A stretch of DNA of 64,000 nucleotides from Amoebidium appalachense (Eukaryota > Ichthyosporea): NCBI GenBank assembly GCA_963693365.1, contig CAVNZM010000013.1, positions 8,060,001-8,124,000 of the forward strand, in the 5' to 3' direction. A program made the translations under genes and the position numbers. Under the pieces are notes generated by a model that was not told where the DNA came from, did no database searches, and saw only the letters and a list, made by a program, of their open reading frames with translations. Numbering within the stretch: position 1 is the stretch's first letter; each line of letters begins with the position of its first letter. Shown here piece by piece: positions 1-56,876 of the stretch.

Positions 1-660
1 TTCAGTATATTGTGAGATACAGAAGTGATATACCACAATGCTGTAATGTTTACGTACATGTAGCAGAAAAACAGCACTGATATATAGTCGCTTTGTGCTA
101 ATTAACCCCGAGCCGTTCGCCCGGAGGCCAAAATCGACCAGCTTTGAAAAATAGAGGGAAAAAATCATTAAAGGCGGCCAAAGTGGACAAAAATATTAAT
201 GCACCAAGCACATGTACACATGTCTTTCTTTGTGTCCCATAAAAAAAAACGGCGTGTTCCTATGTGTCCGCACGTGTTATGAACACGTGATTTGTGTCGA
301 TTTTGCCAACCGGTACTGCGGCGGAGTTTCTTTCAAGAGAGTTAAAGTTTACGGTGAAAGGGGGCCCTACGTAATAATACTTCGCTTGATTCATCAAGCT
401 CTATTTAGAGATGTATTTAGGCCAACTGATTGGTTGGAATAGTGTTCCAACAATCAGTGGCCTCTAGGATGGCACAAGTAAGGGTATCTGATGTAAGACT
501 ATCGTGACACTCTATATTGGAGCCGACTATGGTATATAGGCGGCGACTTGTTCTACTCGTCTTAGCTTTGTTTCCCCGTCGGCCCCTACTTAGCCCCACC
601 CACCCGCCCGAGCTGTGTTGCATTTCCCCGTCTTTAGCTAGTCTCTTGCTGATTGGCTAC

Positions 661-867
<207 letters not shown>

Positions 868-1436
868 GCATTGAGGGTAGTGGAGGGGGAGGATAGGGTA
901 GAGGGGTTTTCTTCGCGCGGCGTGTTTCAATGATTTGGGTTTTGTTCGTAGAGAGGCAGTACTATTGACATGCCATGGTATGTGTACGTTTCTGATGATT
1001 GTGCCCGGGGGCACGGCCATCGATCTAGGGTGTTTCTAGATGGCCGTGGCCCGGGGGGCACTTGGCTGAGACGTATAGCCAATAAGCAAATCGAAAGCAA
1101 CAACATACTATCAGTAAATATGAATCCCCGTAAAGATTCATGCACTTATCAGCCGATCGATTCCAGGGTTGGAATGCGCGAATCCCGGGTATCCTCTTGC
1201 CGCCCGCCAGCCTTCGAAAATTGGGGGGCCGCTCGATGAAAATATACACACAGTTAGGCAAAACACCCACAAGAAACAGAAAAACATAATCGACTTCAGT
1301 GTTTTTTGGGTTTTTCGAAAGTAGAAAATATATACTAAGTTAAGCAGAAATTCAGGGAATCCTTGCGTCATGACTATTACGCATCAGGCGCTATTTATTT
1401 TCGAAGGTCGCTGATGCATTTATTTTTAAAAATGAT

Positions 1437-1502
1437 TTTTTTTTATAATGACTTTATTGATATGTTCAGCAAAATAGAAGCCATCGAGATATCACCGATA
1501 TG
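1437..1502 (-). mobile_element. 3' tail of a polyadenylated retroposon
   Basis: On the minus strand this ends in AATAAAGTCATTATAAAAAA, a polyadenylation signal followed by an A run. It matches the tail fragment at about 58200-58275 almost base for base, including the body sequence with GAGATATCACCGATAT. It sits nested near the right end of the long TTAA element, so it inserted after or within that element. Confidence 0.6.
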
Positions 1503-1970
1503 AAAATGATGCAAAAATGCATCGGCGAACGGCTAGGTGTTAAATATTATCATAATACACGTTCCATAGCTTTGTGAAGAAGGATGGTTTTTAGCAGCAT
1601 CTCCATCCAATAGTGGACTAATCAACCTGAGAAAGAAAACTTGTTCTGGCTGTACATGTACCTCTCTGCTTTATGCATTAGTCTTTTTGTGAAAACGTGG
1701 ATGTCAAAGCTGTTGATAATAGTTATCTGGTTCAAGAGATATTCTGATATATCTCGCTCCTTCTTATCTTTTAAAGAATTCCAAAACACGCTCTGGGGGG
1801 ATTAGTGTGGCTCATGGCTAAGCCAATAATATGCATTTAACTTTTGATTTGTCCAATCATATTGAGCTTAGGCTTAGGCCCGCGAGCACGGGTGAATTCC
1901 TTCTTTTTTTTTGTGAATTCCTCTTTTTTCTTTGAATTCGCGAGTTTGACCTTGGCCTTGCAAGCGCATG

Positions 1971-2046
1971 CTTATGCCACCTTTTTGTTGGGAACATCCA
2001 TGTTAACTCTTATGCCACCTTTTTGTTGGGAACATCCATGTTAACT
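1971..2046. repeat. perfect 38-bp tandem duplication
   Basis: Two head-to-tail copies (1971-2008 and 2009-2046) of a 38-bp unit starting CTTATGCCACC and ending CATGTTAACT. I see no difference between copies, so the duplication is recent. It lies about 210 bp upstream of the first coding exon of the lipid transfer protein gene, in its probable promoter or 5' untranslated region. Confidence 0.9.
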
Positions 2047-2256
2047 CATGAGTACTCGTACTGTGTAGCACAAATACGCAGCGACCGTCACTGCAACCAC
2101 TTTGTGTCTGTATATAGTGTGTTCACAGGCATAGGCCCCTCTGGTTACCTCAGCCACTTTTGCCATGCAGCAAAAGCGCCTAAAATCGACCTCTTAAGTG
2201 CTAGGTTTGACTCGAAACACGGCATTGAAAGCCACGAGGGCCCTTAGACCGTGAAC

Positions 2257-20393
<18,137 letters not shown>

Positions 20394-20596
20394 GCATTTT
20401 AGTTTATGTATGAGCATAATGGGTTAATGAGTGATCGTAATGGGGTGTTGAAATTGCGCATAATGGGTTTCTAAGTGAGTGTAATGGGTTTCTATTTGAA
20501 TGTAATGGGTTTCACAGCCACACGTATGCATGGGCGCATTCACCTCTCCCGTTAGAGTCTTTCCCAGTTACGTCTTCTCTCCTCCTTTCCCCCCGT

Positions 20597-20627
<31 letters not shown>

Positions 20628-23205
20628 CCCTCCACCGCTTCTTTTCCCTGGACATTAGATGAAGAGTGAAAACGAGAAACCCTCAGCCAACCAGCCAGCC
20701 CTCCCTCGTGCACTAACCACCCCCTGTGTGCAGTATATCTTGTACATTTGGCTGCTGCGTGGCTGAGTCCAACCCTGCAAGAGGTGCTTGTCGGATGTCT
20801 GCCGGCCGTTTGGTTTGCGAATGCTTTTTTTTTTGTGCCCCTCCGCACTGTATTTATATGTAGTATTTTATTTCGAATGATCCATGTATTGTATTATAGT
20901 GATACACCGTGTGCCGTACGACCACTTTTGTTTGTAGGACAATTGATTTAAACCCCTAACTGAAATAACTGTGTATTTGTGGTGGATGTCAATGGGTCCC
21001 TGTATGGATGAGAAGGGGGTAGTATTTAGAAAAGGGGATTGGCATGTATCATCAATTTTTTCGTACGCACTGCTTGTACGGCATTTTCAGGAAAAGTTTT
21101 CCGGGGGGGTTTTTTTTTAAGGGCAAGACGTTACATGGGAATTGCACCATTTTGTTAACCGCCACCCTGTTGCCTTCATTTTTTTCCTCCCCCGAGCCAA
21201 TAAATCATTATCATCAAAGTCAGTTGCTGTCCTTCCACATTGATAGGAAAGCAACACTGAAACCCCCCCCCCCCCCCCCCCCCCCCTTCACACACACACA
21301 CACACACACAAAGGTATAAGGTGACTGGGGGAAAGTACACGTGTGTACGTGACTTAGTGCCCTTCCGAAGGGATTCGATCGAAGGGGGGATTCGAGGGTT
21401 GTTGGAACAATTTGAAAGACACGTACACATGCTAATGGTTTACCACATTATAATCATCCTTCTACGTCCCTGTGCTGTAAGGTACACACACACCAACACT
21501 GTCAACCACCCACATGCACCTCGGTCTGGCGCACGACTGGCTCGCGGCTGCAATGCACAATATGACAAATTAGGATCAGGGAAGAGTTCGATTTTGCGAG
21601 ATAGCCCGAGAAATGATACATGGTGGCCGAATCGGATGTGTACGCGTGTGTGTGTTGGTGGTGGTGGTGGTGGTGGTAGTGGTGGTGGGGGCAGCAGCGG
21701 CAGCGTCTCCCCACCCCCCCAGGGAATACCATGTATTCATATCCGCCTCCACCTTCGGAATCCGTGTACATGTTGGTCACGTCGCGATTGTGATTAACAC
21801 TCGTATTACTGTACACGTGCACCACTGCCCCCCTCCCCCCCCCCTCCCCTCAAACCCTTCCCTCCCCCTCGTGTCTATATATCAAACCGGTTGAATCTGC
21901 AAAGTTTAACCGGTACCCCCCCTTCAAGTCAGACTTTCCCCCAGGCCCACCCTTTTCGTTTACAATAACTACCGACGTATCTGGCCCGGGCCCACCAATC
22001 ATGTTCCAATCACTTGAATGCTTTTGCTCAATAGTCACGTGTAATACTAATCCATTAACTACATGTGAAATTGGCAATATTGATGGGGAAAAGCAAGTCT
22101 TAAAGTACTTACGTATTATGTTGGCGAAAGGTTGGTGAGTAGTTTGTCAGAGGCCCGCCCGGATCCGGAGCCAGACTCTGACCATCATGATGATATCTCG
22201 GAGCCTGCACTATACACACTCAGTCAGCATTAACTTGCCTACAGCAGGTGACGAACGGATAGCGATGACTTAGGCACTCCAAATACGTCTACACCCTCCC
22301 TACACTGAGTATAATACTGTGTATACACACTTGCATGGTGAGTAGTATGTACCAACAGCCTAGGAATACGTGCATATGAATGACGAATCAGAGTGACCCG
22401 CACACTGCATCTAGATCTTTGTGAGGCAAAACACCACAGAGTCACCTTGTACGTGTTGGATGCACACTTGTCATTAGATGCAGCAATCCTTTTATTAACT
22501 CGCACTAGCATATGAGCTACAATGTGCTAGCTATACCCTACGGCAGAATACTAGGACTATTGATTATCTGTGATATTTAACGAATCATTGTAGGTGTGGC
22601 CACAGTACTACCCGAGCCGGACTATGTATATACAGGGACGTCAACCTCATATATGCAGCACTTAGCCAGTCTTATACATTGTCACACTAATACAATATTC
22701 CTACTTTTTTGTTTGTTTTGTTTATGTGCCATCCATGTACATCCGAATTGACATTTCAGACCTAAGCGCTGTCACGTATTGCACATGCTAATTGCACACA
22801 CGTTGTTTAATGTTTGGGTAAGGAATGCTGCAGAATAATGGCACTATATCATTCGTTTAACCGGTTTACCTTTACCCTGTCCACACTAACGCAAATAGTA
22901 CACATTCCTCTCAAGAGAACGAACGTTTAAGTTTACTACTAGTTCATTATTCCAGACCGCAAGCATCCATTCACGAATACATCAAACCTATAACACTAAC
23001 ACACACACACAACATTCGCATGAACATCGCATAATTACGCGCATACGACCCATCTATTATACTATTCTACTTCCTGAATTTTCCTTACTAGCCATATGTA
23101 AGCCACGGCACTAACAACAGATAGGCCAACCAACCCAGGCACCCCCTGAGTTGTTAAGTATTCCTCGTATTCACAGCGTATTCCTAGCCGTCTGGTACCA
23201 TGGTC
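20394..23205. other. Convergent intergenic region between genes 1 and 2
   Basis: No gene is supported here. Weak repeats of TAATGGGTTTC lie at 20405-20515, a C run at about 20595-20625, and a possible polyadenylation signal AATAAA at 21199-21204. A C run and CA tract lie at 21264-21310 and (GGT)n at 21655-21690. From about 21900 to 23180 the sequence is AT-richer and unusually free of simple repeats. Small open frames there have no recognisable domain. Confidence 0.7.
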
Positions 23206-38846
<15,641 letters not shown>

Positions 38847-39258
38847 GGGAGGGCAGCACTTGTCAGCAAAAGGGATATAGGGGTGCCACCTTCACGCAAC
38901 TACCCACCTTCAACCCCCCCCCCCCCCCCCCCTCCGGCACCCCCACAGAGGGTCCCCTAACTGCTCGGCTCTCTCCATTTGTCCTTCTAAATTATACATT
39001 TCCCCCTTCCCCCCTCTCCCCCTTTTCCCTTCCCCAAACGTGCTTCCTTTCTCATAATCCCTATCATCCCTCGGGTCACTTCCCCTTCATTCACCCAGTC
39101 AAACCTGCCCTACAGCCTTTGACATAAAACCGTTCTAGGAGCAGCTTCCTGCAGTTGCAATTGCGTTGGTGTGTTTCGTCTTTTTAGGGTGTCCCAATCG
39201 TGTGTATGTATGTGCCCACTTGTTAGGCATGCACATTTGGGCATGCACACCTGCTGGG

Positions 39259-39442
<184 letters not shown>

Positions 39443-39872
39443 GGTGTGTGCGTGCGTGTGGTGTGGTTGTGGGTGTGTGGGTGCACGGGCACGGTTCATG
39501 TGCGTGGGCATTGTTGCGTGGGCATTGTTGCGTGTGCCTTGCTCACCATCCCAAAGCTTGCTGCTTGCCGTGCCCATGCTGCTATTCCATCACCGTCCCC
39601 AAACCACTACACGGCAGCCGAAGCTTGTTGTTGCTTCGGGACCACAATTTCAGCTGAAAGGCTACACAAACCTCATCGCACACTAGCCTTATGTCTCCTT
39701 GTATCTTTCGCTTTCCTAAAGTCGCTCGAAAAGCGTCAATCTTGCTTGTTTTTCAGCTCTGCTCTCTGTGCCCCTTCTCTGTTACTGCTGATAAATAAGG
39801 GGAGGGAGATAAGTCACTAGCCCTATAGCTATATCTAGAATCCTGTGTTTTCTTGTCAAACTAAATTCTTCT

Positions 39873-39928
39873 TGTTTTTGGTGAATGTGCAGCACTCGCT
39901 TGTTTTCGGTGAATGTGCAGCACTCGCT
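39873..39928. repeat. 28-bp tandem duplication
   Basis: Two copies of a unit reading TGTTTTYGGTGAATGTGCAG followed by CACTCGCT, differing at one base (T or C). It lies about 900 bp upstream of the transporter start codon. Confidence 0.88.
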
Positions 39929-40824
39929 TTCGTTCCTTTGAAACTTAGCCTAATTTATGTTACAGCCTTTTTGTCTCAGTCTCTCGCCTTTCTTGCCCCT
40001 CTCTATTCTCTCCGAGTGAGGCTCCCTGCCCGGGAGCTGACACGGTGAGCCGATCGCGATTCGCGAAAGCAAAAAAGATCGCTGATTGGTGTCCTAAAAT
40101 CCAAAGCAGCAGGCTTACGGCCAATCAAAGGTGCGTTCTAAGGATGTTAGCTAATTATAGATGCGAATAAAAAAGCATTACGGATAGTGTGTTTACATTC
40201 CATGAAAGCACAAAGCACTCCGGATTGGCTAAAACGGATACGTGTCAGGGTTGGAATATTCTACATGTTACGGGATTTTACAAAATCTGCACAGACCGCT
40301 AAAAGGCAATTTTCCATTATATTTTCCCGGCTAATATTGTTACCTGTTCATTATTTACAATATGTATGTTTACAATATTACTTACTAGCCATAAAAACAA
40401 TGACGTCACCGAACAAACATAACAGCGGCGCCTCGCCGGCCGCACCATATCTTTGCAAAAGCCTTCTCACGACAAGGAAGCAAGAGAAATAGAATACTGC
40501 TAAAAATACGTGTGCGTGGTAGTACGTCTCTAGGCTTCTCCTTTATAATCAGGGGTACAAGGAGCCAGAGTGTGGGTTGCAGTGGATTTCAGTGAAATTG
40601 CGAAGAAATACCGAAGTGTGGGATGATTATGGCTGGAATAGCAGGCACAGACTGCCTCAAAATGACCATTCTTGTATCTAGTTGCTGACCCAAGTCCTCG
40701 CCTTCTCCCGTCCTTAGTTTATAGCGGAGCAGCATAGACACCGTTTACTTGCAATAGAATAGGCTAACACAATAAACCCCCATATTCACACATCCATGGG
40801 CTCGTTTCAACCGCTTCCCCCATC

Positions 40825-49407
<8,583 letters not shown>

Positions 49408-49662
49408 GTCCCCCATGATGAATTTTTGAGTGCTCGTCAGTTTTCGGTTTCTACATCCCCTATACCCTCCTTGTTTATGCCCTTTCTGATCTGCACATGT
49501 ACAGTAGCACACCGACGCACCAACGGGTGCACTCTTTTTATTTTGTTCTTTTATCCCCTCCCCTCCCCTCCCCCTCCTCCTCTCCCCCCCACCCCCCCTC
49601 TCGGGCCCCCAACCCCACCACCACCACCACCACACACACACACACACACGCACGCGCGTGCG

Positions 49663-49726
<64 letters not shown>

Positions 49727-49801
49727 AAAAAACCCCTTGCTTTGTCCACCACCGCCTTTACCCACGTTTGATGCCTGCTATTTTTCATTTGTTTTTACCC
49801 C

Positions 49802-49832
<31 letters not shown>

Positions 49833-49860
49833 ACACAACCACCACCATCACCAGACGCGC

Positions 49861-49994
<134 letters not shown>

Positions 49995-50377
49995 TATCAC
50001 ACATCTTTCCACCGCACCCTCTTTTTTACCACCGGCCATGTCTTGTAGAATTCTGTAGGTGTGAAGGTAAACTTAGTAGCACAGTAGTGGCTTTTCTTGG
50101 GATGGCAATGGATCTCAGTTGGTCGGTTGGCGTATGAATGTAGAAAGGCCCCCTAGCCAATCATCGCGTATGCACCATAGTAACGTGCACAATCGAAACA
50201 TTTTTTTTTTTTTTTTAATTATATATTTCACTCCGTAAATTTAGCCCCTGGGAGTCAAATCTGCACCCTGTGTGAATGGTGAAAGAGGAAGTAAATAAAC
50301 GGGGCACCGCTATGGCAGGCTGAGCCCCATAACAAAGATATACGGTGTGAAATAAAACACATTTTTTCAAATCCATT

Positions 50378-50850
50378 GAGAGTATTCTGGTGTGCAATGG
50401 TTCGTGTTGAATGCTCTGGTGTGGTAAATGTTGAATATTCTGGTCGTGTGCAGATGAATATTCTGAGTGTGCAGTGGTAGGTGTTGAATATTCTGGTGTG
50501 CAGTGGAATATTCTGGGTGTGCAGAGGCAGGTGTTCATTATCGATGGTGTGGTACACGTTGAAAATTCTGGTTTGCAGTGTAAGGGGTTGAATATTCTGG
50601 TGTGCAGCGGAATTCTGGGTGTGCAGTGGTAGTTGTTCAATATTGATGCGGTGTGGTACACGTTGAATATTCTGGTGTGCAGAGGAATATTCTGGTGTGC
50701 AGTGGAATAGTCTAGTGTGCAGCGTACATGGAATGTTGAATGTTCCGGTACGCAGAGTACATGCATGTAAGTTAGCTGAATACATCGTGAATATTCTGCC
50801 AGTATGTGCAGTGGTACATTTTTGAATGTTCTGGTACAAGTTGGATACTA
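50378..50850. repeat. Degenerate minisatellite, unit about 20-30 bp
   Basis: Many imperfect tandem copies of GAATATTCTGGTGTGCAGTG, with variable spacers such as GTACACGTT. The minus-strand frame across it reads as repeated short Cys/His/Tyr peptides and is not considered a gene. Confidence 0.88.
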
Positions 50851-52810
50851 TTATGTGTGCAATCATGCATGATATATCTCGGAGAGCCATGGTGTGTAGT
50901 GGTAGGGTCGTTTGGCCCAAAAATATATATAATACCCATTTCAACTGTACTCCAAAGAAAAAAAAAAAAAATTCTCTATATTTCCTCCTAAGTATGCACG
51001 GCATACAATAAATCCAGTACAAATTTGCAAAAGAAAAATATCCCAAAATGGCGCAGAGAATCCGATCGCGTGCCGATCATTGGCGATCTCCAGGAAATGG
51101 TGCCGCGATCCGTCAGTTCGAGCCTGTCTAGTCTAAAAAGACACGCCATGACTCCATAGTTTGATATTCTTGTTAGAAATTAGTGTCTATAATGACGTCA
51201 TCTATTGACAGACTATCAACCTTTCTTTTTTTGGCCGGTGAGCCCTGAGTACAAAAGCTTCGCACATGTCGACCACCCTCCCCTTTCCCACACACCTTCC
51301 ATCTTGCAAGTTCTGTTTGAGTGTTTTGTAGGCACCTTTACCTCTTGTGTACCCCTCCTTCCTCCAAGTGTATACTAACGAACATCATGCCGCTATGTTG
51401 TTTCTATTAAGGTTGGCAAACCGAGGTACAGTACGTGTCAATAAAACGAGCCACAGACTTAGCTTGCAAGTTTAGCCTGTCTGACTACCTCCGCCCCTAC
51501 CTCTTTCACTCCAGCCCCACTCATCGCTTCCCCCTCCCCTCCCCGCCTGGTTCTAGGCATTCTGCAACACGGTTTCCATTTGTCTCACAACAACCTTTAC
51601 TCTTCTTGTGATAGTACACCAGCACATGCCTGGGGGCTGACAAGCACGTTCAACAGGCAAGATACCTTCTGTGTGTTTGCACGACGCTTCTTTGCCTCCT
51701 TCGCACGCGAACCCCCCCTCCCCCTCCTTTCTTTGAAAGTGCGGTCGACCGCGGGCAGCCTCTGTGGCTGACTTGCCTCGTCGATATGCACGAGAGTGAC
51801 TGTGGCAACACTATCGCGACGATGCGACAGGCACCGACCCACCTGTCGGCTGCCTTTACAAAGTTCGCGTACATAATCCTGTATAAACACGCTTGCCTGC
51901 TGCCTTTCGTTTTACACGGTGCTCTGTGATGTGCTTACACTGGGCACTTGGCACAGTCTTGTAGCTGGTAAGGCACTACCAACCACGTACACATCATGCC
52001 CTGTGTGACTTGCACTGGACTGCAAAAATGCCTTTTTGCGTGAAGACATGCTCTCTACCGGTACACTGACCTAGAGTTCTGCGGAATGCAACTTGAACAT
52101 TTGCCAAATAACATGGAATAGAAGTGCCTGCCAATTCTGCATCACGAGCGTACCTAGGTACGGCGGCTCTTTGGTTAGGAATCAATAATGCCGACATCAT
52201 AGTCGGCTCACATACGTGAATTGCACAGGGCATGTTTATTACATGGTAGATGCGGATCGCCCACCTACAAAAAAACTCTGGGCAGCTGTGAGTCTGTGTA
52301 CATACGTGTGCTTGTAAGCAACCGACACGGCTAGTATGGGCTAGTACAGGCTAATACTAAAAAGCTACAACCTTGTTCGAATTCTGTGCTTCCAGTGTGC
52401 TTTGCAGGTCCCAATTGCAATGTTTTCCCCTAGCATTGCCAAATTCAAAGTGAGAGCACTGCAAAGAGTGCAGATGTATCCGCGTCCTGAGCCAGACCCA
52501 ATGCAGACGAAGCAAGACAACCGGGCCGTGCTAGTGTGACCGATACCCCAGCTGGTCACTCAACCTAGGCATATTCAGTTGCTGTACAAAATATTTTTTC
52601 CATCCACGCACTGCCGTGATCTAAAAGAACAGCCATTCATAAACACGTTTGCATCACACTTTTGTATCAAACCAAACACCAATTTGCACCTTGCCAATTG
52701 CAATCCTCCTCCCCAACCCCATGGCCAGCCACCCACCCACACACACAAAACAAACAGACACAGACAGGCCAGAAAAATAAATAAAAATATGGAGCCTTTC
52801 GTGCCCTGCC

Positions 52811-52953
52811 TCAGAATGGGTAGCTGCCGGGGTCGAGCCAGCGGCTGGGCTGCTGTTGGGGAGGTGGCTGGGGCTGGCTGGAGTCTTTGGGCAGAAGCGG
52901 ACGGATAACTGAGGGCACATGGCGCACAAGACGCAGCGCACGCCGGCTCAACT

Positions 52954-52993
<40 letters not shown>

Positions 52994-53016
52994 GGGGCGC
53001 TGCAGAGGGTTGGAGT

Positions 53017-53070
<54 letters not shown>

Positions 53071-53193
53071 CAACAAGTCGCGGATTTTCTTTTTGGAAAC
53101 AAAACTAATTTATACTTCCAATCGTGTCTGTGTGCTGGCACGTGCACACGTGTGTATGTGCATGTGTTGGTGGTAGTTCGTGCGGAGGTTTTC

Positions 53194-53237
<44 letters not shown>

Positions 53238-53397
53238 CCTTTCTCCCAGAGTCTCTCTCTCCCCCCCCCCCAAGCTCCTATTTTTACCGAATCATCAATG
53301 TCCAAACAGGCAGCCAAGAAACCCACACACAGCCACGTGCACACAAAGATACCCGCACACCCGAAAACTGCCAACCACAGTCATACGCAAAACGTGT

Positions 53398-53430
<33 letters not shown>

Positions 53431-53520
53431 CCACACACGCACAGACATTAAACATACACACACACACACACATAAACGTATACAAGAACAGACAGCCATA
53501 AGCACACAGACACAGACACA

Positions 53521-53581
<61 letters not shown>

Positions 53582-53627
53582 TCACATACGGACACAGACA
53601 CAGACACAGACACAGACACAGACACAG

Positions 53628-53658
<31 letters not shown>

Positions 53659-54058
53659 AACCCACACACCTCCTCACACCCGTAGAGGTTCAGTACTTGC
53701 AGGTTGGGCAGGGTTGCTATGCCGGCCAGGTCTTGGTCCTGCAGCTATAAATAGATGGGGTGTTAGGTGCTGGCAGCAGCAGTCACGGTGATAAAGAAGT
53801 GCATGCTGAGCGACGACAAATGCAAGGGTTGGACAAGATTATTCTCTTTCTCTTTTCTTTGATGACGGAGGAAGGAGAGAGAGAGAGGGGGGGGGGGGGG
53901 GGGGGAAGGTTTAAGGATGAAAAAAAGCAAGACAAGCCAGTAGAACAGTCACATCCACGTTGTCATGTATCACAATAGAGTGTGCGTGCACCAAAAACAT
54001 GTCGACACGTGCACGTGCACACACTCAAACTCATGCGAGCAAAAGCACAAACAAGCAA

Positions 54059-54089
<31 letters not shown>

Positions 54090-54524
54090 CCACCACCACC
54101 ACATACACACACACACGACTACCACCAACCATTACACCCATCCACCCATCAACTCGCGGAAGAGACACACGATCACCAGTAGCCCACACCAAAATGCACA
54201 CCACGAAGGAAACAGCCCAAATTTCAAACCCCCCCAGCTTGCCGCCAGGACCACAGTTTTTGCTTCCTTCGTTCCCTTTTTACCCCCATGTCAGCAAGAA
54301 AGGAGAGCACAGACCTGTGGGCAGTGGGTCAGGTGCAGTGTTCTGAGGCTTGTGAGCCCAGACAGGGCAGACAGGTCGCTGATGGAGTGGCAGTCGTCCA
54401 GCCTGAGGGCAGACAGGCAGGCCAGGGCAGACAGTGCGCCCACCACTGGGCCTGCAAGAGAGCTGCTGTAGCGCAGATCAAGTGTCTGCAGGTTGGCCTG
54501 TCGGAGCACCGCTGGAAGGCTGCG

Positions 54525-54567
<43 letters not shown>

Positions 54568-55659
54568 ATATTACTACGTCGCTCTCTTGTTTATATTATT
54601 TGATTATACTTTTCTTTGGTCTGGTTTTGTTTGTGTGAAAGGGCAAAGTGACTTTGAAAATGGAAACAGGAGAGAGAGTGGACGGAAGACAGGAGAGCAC
54701 AAAGCAGGTGTACGCTATGTTCATCCCCGCACAAACAAGCCGAGACACGATGCAGCTCTACTCTGTGGGCAGAGACAGACCACGGCGCACCTTTCGATGG
54801 TTGCATCCGACAGGCGCAGGGTCCGGAGTGCCGGCAGGGCAGGCAGATAGTCGGGGGTGAAGGCATTGACCACCGTCAGACTGGTCAGCCCCACTAGCCC
54901 AATCAGGTGGCTCAGCCCAGGCCCTGTGCCCATATATGGTTAGGTCATGCCCTTAAATGGTTAGGTTATACCCATACATGGCTTGTCATGCCCATATGGC
55001 ATATACTGTTAGGCCTGTGTACATATATACATGGTTAGATTATGTCCAGGTATGGCAAGGCTATGCCCAAAAATGGCTGTTTTCAATAAACGAACCAGAA
55101 ACTCACTCAAAATTTGTAGCTGCACACCAACCCACAACGTTGCACATCCACCGCCAGCCACCAACCCACCCGCTCATACCCACACCCACAAGGTCACCGC
55201 CCCTCACCACACCCTCTTATCCAGCTATGCCCAACACCACCAAGCCCTTCACCCTACACGGCATACCCCAGTACACCGCACCCACCGACTATGGCCGGGG
55301 AGTCCAGGACCAGCTCGGCCAGCAGTGTGCAGGGCACAAGGTGCACCAGCCCGGCATCGGTCACGTGCTGGCAGCCCCACAGCTGCAGGCACTGCAGCCG
55401 GGGCATGCTGCCTAAAAAGGCTAGCTGTGCGTCCATCGTATTGGCTGGCAGGCACAGCTGCGTCAGCCGGGCCGCATATGTGGGTAGGCTGAACAGTCCC
55501 TCCGTGCCCAGGTGGATGCTGGCCCCAAGATCTGGGGGCAGTAGACCTTGAGGTAAGAACGTAAACATAAAAACGAAGAAACCATGCAAAAGGTATGAAC
55601 ATGAAATGACAGGTCCCTATCCACACCGTGGGGAACTGGTGATTTGAGGGTTTTATTTC

Positions 55660-55694
<35 letters not shown>

Positions 55695-56285
55695 TTTTCT
55701 TTTTTTTTTTTTGTGTGTGTGTGTGTATGTTGAGGGAGAGGGGGGGGGGGGGGGAGCACTCAGAATGTGGTACAAACGTACATACAGAAAAAAATGACGG
55801 AGGAGGGGAGAAAGGGAGGGGAAGGTGGTGGTGGGGGGGGGGGGGGGGGGGGGGGGGGACACATGCACAAAATGGCAATGCAGGGTTTGCGTACATGTGC
55901 GTTCGTGTGTGTGTGTGCGTTTCGATCTGTGTGCACACCTACCCAGGGTGTTGAGGTGGTGCAGGGTCTGCAGCGTCAACAGATCAGCAGCACCCACATC
56001 CTCCGCCAGCACCAGTGTGTGCAGAAAGGGGAACATGGACGCTATCTGCTGAAGACTGCGCCGGTCATGGCTGCTCCACTCCCACTGGTGACGTGCACCC
56101 CGGCATATCTAAAAGGAAAAATGTGCGGATTTTTTTTGTTTGTGTGCATGTGTGAGTGAGGGGGTGTGTTAGAGAGAGAGGGGAGAGGGAGAGCGAGAGC
56201 GAGGGAGGGAGGGAGGGAGGGAGGGAGGGAGGGAGGGAAGGAGGGAGGGAGGGGGGGAAGGGGGGAGAGGGAGAGAGGGGGGAGG

Positions 56286-56366
<81 letters not shown>

Positions 56367-56839
56367 GGCGTGTGTGGTAGTATATGTTTATCATAAGGAA
56401 GAAAAAGCACAGCATTAATATACGCCACGAAGAACACGGTGCAGGACTTCCTAAAATTGACAAAACATGAACGGTCCCAATTCTAAGAGTTGGGGGAGGG
56501 GGGGGAGGGGCGAGGGGCGGTTATTTTCAAAGTGAAAAACAAAAGCCCGGGTGAATAAAACAAGGTGCAGGAAATATTAGGCTAGCAATGACAGTGGAAT
56601 ACACGCTAGTGCCGTAGGGAGAGAAGGACCAATACAACAATTGGTATCCCCCTCCCCCTGCTCCCCCCTCCCCCCACACACACACACTTTTTTTTTTTTG
56701 TATTTATTTATTTATTGGTTGCAAAGGGAGAGTGTAGATTCGGCAATCTTGTGTGCGCGTATGTGTGCGTGCCACACGCATATGTGTGGCTTAATTTATA
56801 GTTGTTATTGTTCAATCTGGGGTGTTTGTGTGTGTGGTG

Positions 56840-56876
<37 letters not shown>

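Noticed and set aside
52407-52539. 42-codon + strand frame after a TTTGCAG acceptor-like site, ending in TGA
   Set aside because: It has no domain and no donor to pair with, and the transporter already ends at 49407. It could be a chance frame.
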